Below are positions 1-5,326 of a stretch of DNA of 5,326 nucleotides, piece after piece. Source of the DNA: Candidatus Zixiibacteriota bacterium (GTDB lineage Bacteria > Zixibacteria > MSB-5A5 > GN15 > PGXB01); assembly GCA_003641425.1 (NCBI GenBank), contig QNAH01000207.1, positions 1 to 5,326 on the forward strand, given 5' to 3'. A program made the translations under genes and the position numbers. The notes below the pieces were generated by a model. The model saw only the letters and a list, made by a program, of their open reading frames with translations. It ran no database searches and was not told the origin of the DNA. Within the stretch, counting starts at the first letter, position 1, and each line of letters begins with the position of its first letter.

Positions 1-1
1 G

Positions 2-409
2 CAGACCGGTGCGGCCAGCTGGCTGGCCATTATCTGGCTGGGAATACTCCAAAATGCGACCTGGTTTATATTTGTCATGGGTATCGCACTCTTTGTCCTT
101 ATCATGACCAACCTTATCATGAATGTCGCCGCTATCGCCATCTCCCTCCCTGTGGCGCTGGTGATTGCACCGTATCTGGGTGTGGCCCCCGAAGTCGTGC
201 TGTTTGCATCGCTAACCGTGGCCGGTATGCCGTTTCTGCTTCTGGTCGGAGCGGCCCCCAATGCTATCGCGTATGAAAGTAAACAGTTCACCAGCGGGCA
301 GTTCTTTGTTGCCGGTATCCCGGCCAGTATTGCCCTGATGGTTGTGCTGGGCGTCTTTGTCTGGCTGATATGGCCGATGATGGGCATGCCGGTGACTGTC
401 GCCGGGTAA
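2..409 (+). CDS. SLC13/DASS-type anion symporter, C-terminal part (5' truncated by window)
   Basis: This is the C-terminal 135 residues of an integral membrane transporter; the reading frame is open from base 2, so the true start lies outside the window. The ATG at 77 is internal (residue 26) and lies within hydrophobic sequence with no good ribosome binding site. About three membrane spans are visible, roughly residues 27-55, 64-85 and 104-128. Known features of the family (VcINDY-like sodium-coupled dicarboxylate, citrate or sulfate carriers) are a late Ser-Asn-Thr substrate loop followed by a Pro-rich PPNA-type loop. Here the matching segments are TNLIMNVAA (Asn41 kept, flanking Ser and Thr replaced by Met and Val) and GAAPNAIAYES (residues 84-93). 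The sequence ends with a hydrophobic helix and a short tail, as full-length members do. The substrate cannot be inferred from this part, and a related ion-transporter superfamily member is possible. The gene is followed after 27 bases by a strong terminator, so it ends its transcription unit. Confidence 0.72.
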   Translation, partial: QTGAASWLAIIWLGILQNATWFIFVMGIALFVLIMTNLIMNVAAIAISLPVALVIAPYLGVAPEVVLFASLTVAGMPFLLLVGAAPNAIAYESKQFTSGQFFVAGIPASIALMVVLGVFVWLIWPMMGMPVTVAG

Positions 410-436
410 TCCACGGACTTCGAATATAAAAAAATC

Positions 437-467
437 AAGGGCGTTCGCCAAAGCGAACGCCCTTTTT
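437..467. terminator. Bidirectional rho-independent terminator
   Basis: A perfect 12-bp stem (437-448 paired with 453-464) has a CAAA tetraloop at 449-452. A run of five T (463-467) follows on the plus strand, and seven A at 428-434 give a T run on the minus strand. It lies between the stop of the transporter (409) and the stop of the convergent protease gene (484), so it should end transcription from both sides. Confidence 0.93.
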
Positions 468-483
468 GTATGGGGTGGTGAAA

Positions 484-3366
484 TTATTGCGGGCAAATCG
501 GGGGAGGACCGCCTTTATACAGGTACTGTATGATATATGAAATATCGAGAACGTTGACGGAACCGTTTCCGCTGGGATCGCCCGCCTCGAGCGGTTCCGG
601 GGCCGCGCCGCCCTTATACAGGTAATTGACAATGAAGGTCACATCCAGGATATTGATCCCGCCACTGCCGTCAGCGTCACCACAAACGTAAGACAGGCAA
701 TTGAACGATACCACCTCGACATCATCGATATTCCAGCCGGGGTAACGCATATCATAATCGGTCGGACCCATCGTCCACCGGACATAAACATTTTCCTCGC
801 CGTCGGCCACATCCGAAATATCATATTCCATTTCCATCCAGAAGTTATCGGCGATTGTCGAACCGTTTTCCCAGACATCAATCCAGTCGGTACCGTTATT
901 GCTCACCCGGACATAAACATGATCGAAATTCGGGCATTCGACACCGAGCCATCTCCAGAACCTGAGATGAACGTTGTTCAGATTACTGCAGTCAATCGCC
1001 GGGCTGGTCAGGTGCATCTCGCCCAGGGCGTTTTCATAATCACCGTTAAGATTATAACCGTAAACATTGGGGCCGCTGCACCCCTCGGTCGGATCGGGAA
1101 CACCGTATGTCGGGTCGTCGCCTCCCTGGCCGGTCGGGATACCGCGCGCCCACAGCCCGCCCGATACCGTCCAGCCCTTATCCGTCTCGAAATCATCCTC
1201 AAAGGCCACAATGGTCTCCTCCGACACGATGGCAATATGCGGATTCGACGGGTCGGGATCATAAATCGTGCCGCTCGATACCTCATCGACACTGATATAA
1301 TACTCGATTATATCGTCGCAATTCAGGGCGGGCAATACCGCCTCATAACTGTCGGCCGATTTCTCGGTCATGGAGGTGGATTGAACATCCCCGCCGTTGA
1401 TTCGATAATGAAGCTGGCCGCTTCCCGCAACCGCCGCTCCCAGGCCCGATGGTATCACCTCGATATCAAAGAGGGCCGTTTGACCTTTGGGCAGGACTCG
1501 CGGACAGCCGTCGGGATAATTGAAGGCCAGCGCGTTGACCGTCTTGAACGGCACCGTCGGGTCGCCGAACAATGTGAGCTGGTACGTGCACCAGCGCATA
1601 CAGCTTTCATCGATACGGTAAATATTGTCTTCTTTGGAATCCTGATTGGCCCGGCCCATCTCAGGCGTCGCTTCGGCCGGATTGTAAACGGCGTCCCAGA
1701 ACTCGCGGTTGAATCGCTGTGACGGACCGTCGGTGTGCCAGTCGCCCCATCCGTAACGCGCGTTCATCACCACCGCAAAGGCGCCCTGGTCGTCCTTGAT
1801 AGTGACGTATTCCGCCCAGCATTCGGCGCCGTCGAAATTACCGGCATAACATCCCTGGGAATAAATGAAACAATAATCGTAATTACTGAAATAATTAAGG
1901 GCATCAGTGCTGGATAATTTCAATGCCCAGCTTGTATTACAGTGGCCGTAATGATTGATGATATGTGTTCCATCGTTGACCGCGCCGTACAGCTCCGAGG
2001 CAGGCCAATCGTTGCCCGGATAGGTCAGGTCATACAGCTTTTCGAGATTATATGCCTTCGACGGGATTCCGTAGGTCGTATATCCATGGGCATCCGAAAA
2101 ATCAATCAGCTCATCGCTGGAATAGCCACCGTATTCCCCCAGGCCGCCGAATGTAAGATGCTCGCCGACCATGAGAACATTGTTCAGATAGGGATCATCG
2201 CATGTCAGATAAGCCATGGTTTTGATCACGAAGTTGTATGCTTCCGGAGCCGAACCCACCGAAGCGCGCCCGACATAAACCTCGGCCACAAGATCGACAT
2301 CGCCGCCGCCCTCACCGTCGGTCGGTTCGCCCCACCTGTCGTCGCCGTCATAGTTGTATGTCCCGTCCAGACAGCCGTAGTACAGATCACCCGGCATATC
2401 CGTATCGAAATATTCACTGCCCTCCCATGCGTCCACATAAAGATCTATCGCCGGAAATATATCGTCATCGCCGCCGATCAGGACATATTCAATACCGTCG
2501 GTCAGGTACCGGTTCCTTATATAATCACGTAGAGATTCCGGATCGTTGCTTCCTATGTCATCGGTGGTGACCATGTCGGTCAAAATACCGGTTGTATCAT
2601 GGTAATCCTTGAGGGGCTGGAAAAAAGTGGTCAGGGTCGGGTCGACTATCATCAGCAGATCATAGACCGCATCACCGCCCATCTTGGCCGCGGATGAATA
2701 TGATGCAACCGTCTCGGCGTTATCGATTTTTCTCAAAACCTCGATTTCATCCCGCGGAAGCCCCCTGAAAAGCGGCGCCGATTTGCCGCCCTCGGCCGTA
2801 TTGACCACCACCGTCAATTTGGGATAATAATAAAGCTCTCCGGCATCCGGTATATACTCGGTCGGCTTGAGCTTAAGCACTAAGATCTCGTATCCCCGAA
2901 ATTTCTGTGTCCCCATATTATCATACCGGGTTGCCGGAAATGGCTGTCCCGAACTGTAGATTGCTTCATCCGGCTTTGGCGGAACAAGTGTTCCCGGGTT
3001 GGCGGATAGGGGAAACGGCGTCCCGACCGGCTCAATCCGGTAACCGTCGCCGATCAGTATCTTATCCTCGGCGATAATCTGAATGCTGGAAACACCGGCC
3101 CCGTACGGAATTAATATTTGTGCACCGCGGGCCGGAAGTGCCGGCTGTCCGGCAAGACCCGAGTTTGGCGCCTCCGTTAAAATGATCCTGTCGTAAGTTA
3201 TATTGTCGATGACCGTTGTCGTCATCTGCGGATATTCGAATGAATATTCTACGGTTACCTGACCGGCCTGGATCGGTATTGCCGGCAGTACCACAAAAAT
3301 CAGTAACATCGTATATATCAAACCGATCTTTTGATCGGCTGACGCATACCATGATAGTCTGGACAT
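484..3366 (-). CDS. Secreted gingipain-like cysteine protease (peptidase C25) with C-terminal dockerin pair
   Basis: A 960-residue multidomain exported endopeptidase. Numbering is from the ATG at 3366, preferred over the in-frame TTG one codon upstream because AAAGGAG (3373-3379) sits 6 nt from it. Residues 1-34 look like a signal peptide: a Lys at 13, a hydrophobic core at 14-30, and likely cleavage after AIPIQA. Residues 35 to about 190 resemble the C25 propeptide. Residues about 234-607 are the catalytic domain: early YVLIGGDDDIFP, then NHYGHC with candidate catalytic His475, then IYSQGCYAGNFD with candidate nucleophile Cys506. The 31-residue His-Cys spacing and both motifs fit the gingipain dyad. 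Residues about 609-714 look like an Ig/fibronectin-type module. Residues about 722-887 look like a jelly-roll (MAM-like) module starting FEDDFETDKGW and ending WNIDDVEVV. Residues 896-953 are two dockerin-type repeats. No Bacteroidetes type IX sorting domain, LPXTG motif or C-terminal membrane helix is seen. Cleavage specificity (Arg, Lys or other) cannot be read from the sequence. The gene appears monocistronic. Confidence 0.9.
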   Translation of the reverse strand: MSRLSWYASADQKIGLIYTMLLIFVVLPAIPIQAGQVTVEYSFEYPQMTTTVIDNITYDRIILTEAPNSGLAGQPALPARGAQILIPYGAGVSSIQIIAEDKILIGDGYRIEPVGTPFPLSANPGTLVPPKPDEAIYSSGQPFPATRYDNMGTQKFRGYEILVLKLKPTEYIPDAGELYYYPKLTVVVNTAEGGKSAPLFRGLPRDEIEVLRKIDNAETVASYSSAAKMGGDAVYDLLMIVDPTLTTFFQPLKDYHDTTGILTDMVTTDDIGSNDPESLRDYIRNRYLTDGIEYVLIGGDDDIFPAIDLYVDAWEGSEYFDTDMPGDLYYGCLDGTYNYDGDDRWGEPTDGEGGGDVDLVAEVYVGRASVGSAPEAYNFVIKTMAYLTCDDPYLNNVLMVGEHLTFGGLGEYGGYSSDELIDFSDAHGYTTYGIPSKAYNLEKLYDLTYPGNDWPASELYGAVNDGTHIINHYGHCNTSWALKLSSTDALNYFSNYDYCFIYSQGCYAGNFDGAECWAEYVTIKDDQGAFAVVMNARYGWGDWHTDGPSQRFNREFWDAVYNPAEATPEMGRANQDSKEDNIYRIDESCMRWCTYQLTLFGDPTVPFKTVNALAFNYPDGCPRVLPKGQTALFDIEVIPSGLGAAVAGSGQLHYRINGGDVQSTSMTEKSADSYEAVLPALNCDDIIEYYISVDEVSSGTIYDPDPSNPHIAIVSEETIVAFEDDFETDKGWTVSGGLWARGIPTGQGGDDPTYGVPDPTEGCSGPNVYGYNLNGDYENALGEMHLTSPAIDCSNLNNVHLRFWRWLGVECPNFDHVYVRVSNNGTDWIDVWENGSTIADNFWMEMEYDISDVADGEENVYVRWTMGPTDYDMRYPGWNIDDVEVVSFNCLSYVCGDADGSGGINILDVTFIVNYLYKGGAAPEPLEAGDPSGNGSVNVLDISYIIQYLYKGGPPPICPQ
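508..681 (-). repeat. Tandem dockerin-type (EF-hand-like) repeats at the protease C-terminus
   Basis: Two 25-residue repeats, residues 896-920 and 929-953 of the protease, sit 33 residues apart. Each has a calcium-loop pattern with polar ligands at loop positions 1, 3, 5, 9 and 12: Asp897/Asp899/Ser901/Asn905/Asp908, then Asp930/Ser932/Asn934/Asn938/Asp941. Each loop is followed by a helix ending YLYKGG. The duplication is still visible in the DNA: 509-525 and 608-624 match at 16 of 17 bases, offset by exactly 99 bases. Such pairs bind cohesins in cellulosomes; in non-cellulosomal bacteria their partner is usually unknown. Confidence 0.85.
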
Positions 3367-3372
3367 CAATAG

Positions 3373-3379
3373 CTCCTTT
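3373..3379 (-). promoter_or_regulatory. Ribosome binding site of the protease gene
   Basis: AAAGGAG on the minus strand lies 6 nt before the ATG at 3366 and only 3 nt before the in-frame TTG at 3369. The spacing favours the ATG as the start. Confidence 0.8.
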
Positions 3380-3459
3380 CATAACCGACGGGGAACGGCG
3401 TGAAACAGGCAGGAAAGTGAGGATACCTCACGATTCCCCAAAAAGATTAAACTGAAATT

Positions 3460-3488
3460 TTCACATTTCGCTAATGCCTAAATATAAT
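3460..3488 (+). promoter_or_regulatory. Candidate plus-strand promoter with no gene directly behind it
   Basis: TTCACA (3460-3465) and TATAAT (3483-3488) are separated by 17 nt, a near-consensus sigma-70-like arrangement with a perfect -10. Transcription would begin near 3495. The first likely stop signal is the hairpin/T-run at 3728-3751, which would give an RNA of about 255 nt. Promoter consensus in this lineage is not known to me, so AT-rich chance matches are possible. Confidence 0.33.
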
Positions 3489-3511
3489 AGAAAATGCGAT
3501 TTCGTCCACAA
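3484..3511 (-). promoter_or_regulatory. Possible sigma-70-like promoter for the protease gene
   Basis: On the minus strand, TTGTGG (3506-3511) and TATTAT (3484-3489) are separated by 16 nt. The -10 matches TATAAT at 5 of 6 positions, but the -35 matches at only 3. It would give a leader of about 110 nt before the protease ATG. The -10 shares its bases with a plus-strand TATAAT, so at least one of the two calls may be a by-product of AT richness. Confidence 0.3.
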
Positions 3512-3663
3512 TATTCTTTAATATTCTTCTTATCGGCAAAGTCTGGCAGTTAAACATTTTCCCGGGATACGATGCGGTTCTTACCGAAATTCAATTGAAA
3601 AATATTCATTCAGGCGGCGGCCCGATTGATGTTCATATAAATAGCTGTTGTCCCATACACAAA

Positions 3664-3691
3664 TTGGCGTCCGCACGAATGGGGCTATAAT
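3664..3691 (+). promoter_or_regulatory. Second possible plus-strand promoter in the intergenic region
   Basis: TTGGCG (3664-3669, 4 of 6 to the -35 consensus) and TATAAT (3686-3691) are separated by 16 nt. It lies just upstream of the hairpin at 3728, so a transcript from it would be only about 55 nt if that hairpin terminates. Confidence 0.25.
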
Positions 3692-3727
3692 TTCCATAAT
3701 CGCCGCATTTAGATATGAAATTTATGT

Positions 3728-3751
3728 CTCCAATATGATTGGAGGATTTTT
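3728..3751 (+). terminator. Possible plus-strand rho-independent terminator inside the intergenic region
   Basis: A perfect 7-bp stem (3728-3734 paired with 3738-3744, CTCCAAT/ATTGGAG) with an ATG loop is followed by GA and then five T (3747-3751). There is no matching T run on the minus strand, so it is oriented for plus-strand transcription. The stem has four G-C pairs only, so it is a modest terminator. No plus-strand gene precedes it, which suggests a small RNA upstream or an attenuator for the kinase. Confidence 0.45.
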
Positions 3752-3901
3752 CCCGTATTGCGCAATTTTGATATCAATCTGAACATTTGCAATAATTTGT
3801 CGAAAATCAAAACAAAAAAAACATTTGAAATTTTAATAAAAGACGATTTTGACGGTAAAGTCCAAATTATTTATGACGATAATTATAAAAAAGTATAGAT
3901 A

Positions 3902-3930
3902 TAAACAATTGGTTATTGATTAACTATAAT
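3902..3930 (+). promoter_or_regulatory. Candidate promoter of the histidine kinase gene
   Basis: TAAACA (3902-3907, 4 of 6 to the -35 consensus) and a perfect TATAAT (3925-3930) are separated by 17 nt. Transcription would start near 3937 and give a leader of about 220 nt before the kinase ATG. An inverted pair, ATTAA (3919-3923) and TTAAT (3930-3934), brackets the -10 and could be an operator, though AT-rich sequence makes such pairs common. Confidence 0.4.
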
Positions 3931-4028
3931 TAATGGCGAGTTGATTATGACGGCTAATAGGGGCATTTGCTTAGACACCAGGGTTATCTCACCAGTATTA
4001 CCGTTATACCGCCGGAAATAATTTGAAG

Positions 4029-4116
4029 GCGAGGGGCCTCGCAACAAGAGATGTTATAAAACATCTGATTGTGCCAATACATTTTCCTGGACGTAATCGC
4101 GTGTCATGCGTGATTA
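4029..4116 (+). promoter_or_regulatory. Hairpin-rich leader upstream of the kinase gene
   Basis: Three potential RNA hairpins occur within 90 bases. The first is GCGAG/CTCGC (4029-4033 with 4038-4042, GGGC loop). The second is AGATGTT/AACATCT (4049-4055 with 4060-4066, ATAA loop). The third is TAATCGCG/CGTGATTA (4094-4101 with 4109-4116, one G-U pair, 7-nt loop). None is followed by a T run, so these are not simple terminators. The density suggests a structured 5' leader, but I cannot match it to a known riboswitch. Confidence 0.4.
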
Positions 4117-4144
4117 GCCGGAAAAATGGTGCAGTAATGTTCGC

Positions 4145-4150
4145 AGGAGG
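4145..4150 (+). promoter_or_regulatory. Ribosome binding site of the kinase gene
   Basis: AGGAGG is a full Shine-Dalgarno core, 9 nt before the ATG at 4160. It fixes the kinase start and shows that the leader upstream is untranslated. Confidence 0.85.
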
Positions 4151-4159
4151 AAATTGAAG

Positions 4160-5326
4160 ATGAACAGCAATGATGTAACTCTGCGGGGAGAAAGTGGGAA
4201 AAAGGCGATAATTGGTGATTATAAATCTTTTGCGATGCATTTCTTCGATAAGATGAACCAGATCGCCTTCTGGATGGATCTCGATGAAAATTTTGTTTGT
4301 GTCAATGATACGACCTGTAAGGCCTTGGGATATTCCAGAGAAGAATTACAGGCCATGACGCTGTGTGATATTATCCCCGGACATGAGAAAAATATGTGGA
4401 AGGAACGGTGGGAAGAGGCTCGACGGCACGGATCTTACAGGGGTGAATTTTCTCTTCTCACTCGAAACGGCGATATCTTTAGGGCTGATATTTCGTTTAT
4501 ATACTTTGAATCGAGTGAGAAACAGCGCATGATCGGCCTGGTGAAAAAGCTGGATTGCGCCGATGAACTGGACGGCGAGCTGGAGCAAAGCGGAAATCTG
4601 TATAGAAATTTCGTGGACAACCTGCACCTGGGTATAATTGTTACGACTCCCGAAATGGAAATCATCTCGGTCAATCAGTGGGTGAAGAATCGATTCCCGG
4701 AAATCGATGTTTCGCGTAGACCGAAATGCTATAATGTTTTTCATGGATCCCCTGATGCGAGGATCTGCAATTGTTGCCCTCTGATCATCAGTCTGAATGA
4801 CGGGAAACCGCATGAATCGTATTTTGATAGAATGATCGGGAATGAGCATATTGCTTTCCGGATTGTTTCTTCGACGGTCAAGGACCGCCGGGGCCGGGTA
4901 ATTGCCGCGATTATTACAATGGAGGATATCACCGATCGCAAACAGGCCGAGAAAGAACGGAGGATGCTTGAACAACAGGTCCTCCAGGCAAGGCACCTCG
5001 AGGCAATTGGCTCACTGGCCGCCGGCATTGCCCACGAAATAAATACTCCAATCCAGTTTGTAGGCGATAACACCCGTTTTCTTTCAGAATCGTTTGAGTC
5101 CATTCGGAAACTGCTGACCGGTTGCGATATGCTTTGGGGGAAAGCGGTGAAGGGTGAGGACTCCCGGGCACTGGACGAAGAAAGGACGCGCCTGAAGAAA
5201 GAGACGGATATTGATTATATCATGGATGAAATCCCCGGCGCTCTGGAGCAAACCCTTGACGGTGTCAATAGGGTTGCCAAAATAGTCCGAAGTATGAAGG
5301 ATTTCGCGCACCAGGGAACTGATGAA
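4160..5326 (+). CDS. Cytoplasmic PAS-PAS sensor histidine kinase (3' truncated by window)
   Basis: The first 389 residues of a two-component sensor kinase; the frame is open to the last base, so the ATP-binding domain lies outside the window. Residues about 22-130 form a first PAS domain (FWMDLDENFVCVNDTTCKALGYSREEL is its core). Residues about 147-258 form a second PAS domain, ending in the usual ITMEDITDRKQAE hinge. Inside it Cys190, Cys203, Cys205 and Cys206 form a cluster, CYNVFHG followed by CNCCP. A helical, charged linker (258-282) leads into the dimerisation/phospho-acceptor region, LAAGIAHEINTPIQFVGDN, where His292 is the predicted phosphorylated residue, with Glu293, Asn295 and Pro297 as in this kinase subtype. 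No signal peptide or membrane span is present, so the signal is sensed in the cytoplasm. The stretch after His292 is long and charged (up to about 385), as in other HEINTPIQ kinases. A perfect AGGAGG 9 nt upstream supports the start. No response regulator is visible; the ligand is unknown. Confidence 0.92.
   Translation, partial: MNSNDVTLRGESGKKAIIGDYKSFAMHFFDKMNQIAFWMDLDENFVCVNDTTCKALGYSREELQAMTLCDIIPGHEKNMWKERWEEARRHGSYRGEFSLLTRNGDIFRADISFIYFESSEKQRMIGLVKKLDCADELDGELEQSGNLYRNFVDNLHLGIIVTTPEMEIISVNQWVKNRFPEIDVSRRPKCYNVFHGSPDARICNCCPLIISLNDGKPHESYFDRMIGNEHIAFRIVSSTVKDRRGRVIAAIITMEDITDRKQAEKERRMLEQQVLQARHLEAIGSLAAGIAHEINTPIQFVGDNTRFLSESFESIRKLLTGCDMLWGKAVKGEDSRALDEERTRLKKETDIDYIMDEIPGALEQTLDGVNRVAKIVRSMKDFAHQGTDE

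Larger units (their letters stand above)
3370..4159. other. AT-rich divergent intergenic region without a recognisable intact gene
   Basis: About 790 bp separate the divergent protease and kinase starts. By eye it is clearly richer in A and T than either gene, with A/T-dense stretches around 3780-3930. I see no tRNA, no riboswitch consensus I recognise, and no intact protein with convincing family features. It contains candidate promoters at 3460-3488, 3664-3691 and 3902-3930 on the plus strand and 3484-3511 on the minus strand, a plus-strand hairpin/T-run at 3728-3751, and three hairpins at 4029-4116. Confidence 0.85.

Noticed and set aside
919..1722. Long plus-strand open frame (267 codons) opposite the protease gene
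   Set aside because: It lies entirely antisense to the well-supported protease, has no recognisable domain or ribosome binding site, and its composition (many Arg, Ile, Val) is what codon bias of the real gene would produce on the opposite strand.
1942..2532. Plus-strand open frame (196 codons) opposite the protease catalytic domain
   Set aside because: Antisense shadow of the catalytic region; no family features and no start signal.
3367..3369. TTG as the protease start codon
   Set aside because: It is in frame and adjacent to the ATG, but the Shine-Dalgarno core would be only 3 nt away; the ATG at 3366 has normal 6-nt spacing.
3590..3777. Perfect 10-bp palindromes TTCAATTGAA (3590-3599) and TTGATATCAA (3768-3777) as operators
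   Set aside because: Two such palindromes in about 790 bp of AT-rich DNA are close to chance expectation, and neither sits at a well-supported promoter.
3766..3812. Inverted repeat TTTTGAT/ATCAAAA as an attachment or insertion-element end
   Set aside because: Only 7 bp and low complexity, with no transposase, integrase or target-site duplication in the window.
3370..4159. tRNA gene, CRISPR array or known riboswitch in the intergenic region
   Set aside because: I found no T-loop GGTTCRA-type sequence with matching arms, no regularly spaced repeats, and no match to cyclic-di-GMP or other consensus cores that I could recognise by eye.
4004..4240. Minus-strand open frame (78 codons) over the kinase leader and start
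   Set aside because: It has no ribosome binding site or recognisable motif and overlaps the kinase start and the leader hairpins.
4346..4996. Minus-strand open frame (216 codons) opposite the kinase
   Set aside because: The plus strand here encodes clear PAS domains with a perfect ribosome binding site; the minus frame shows no domain.

Overview
The window reads as a piece of a Gram-negative-type bacterial chromosome of moderate GC content. The best lineage clue is the C-terminus of the large secreted protease: two dockerin-type repeats that each end in a YLYKGG motif. Such tails are typical of secreted proteins from the candidate phylum Zixibacteria and nearby FCB-group or sediment/groundwater lineages. 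This placement is an inference from protein style; no marker gene is present.

Layout. (1) Bases 2-409 (+) are the C-terminal 135 residues of a membrane transporter of the SLC13/DASS (sodium:dicarboxylate/sulfate symporter) type, cut by the left edge. (2) Bases 437-467 hold a strong hairpin with T runs on both strands, a bidirectional terminator between two converging genes. (3) Bases 484-3366 (-) encode a 960-residue secreted cysteine protease of the gingipain family (peptidase C25): signal peptide, propeptide, catalytic His/Cys domain, Ig-like module, jelly-roll-like module and dockerin pair. (4) Bases 3370-4159 are an AT-rich, non-coding divergent intergenic region of about 790 bp. It holds candidate promoters on both strands, a possible small-RNA unit with a hairpin/T-run terminator, a possible decayed coding stretch, and a hairpin-rich leader. 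(5) Bases 4160-5326 (+) are the first 389 codons of a cytoplasmic PAS-PAS histidine kinase. It is open at the right edge and stops just after the phospho-accepting His region.

Functionally these look like three independent transcription units rather than one operon. The protease is probably exported and self-processed and may be displayed or anchored through its dockerin tail. The kinase has no membrane segment and carries a Cys-rich second PAS domain that suggests cytoplasmic redox or metal sensing. No response regulator is visible, so its partner is unknown. There is no evidence of mobile elements, CRISPR arrays, tRNA or rRNA. No clearly new multi-gene system is visible; the most interesting parts are the protease architecture, the Cys-cluster PAS domain and the structured intergenic region.
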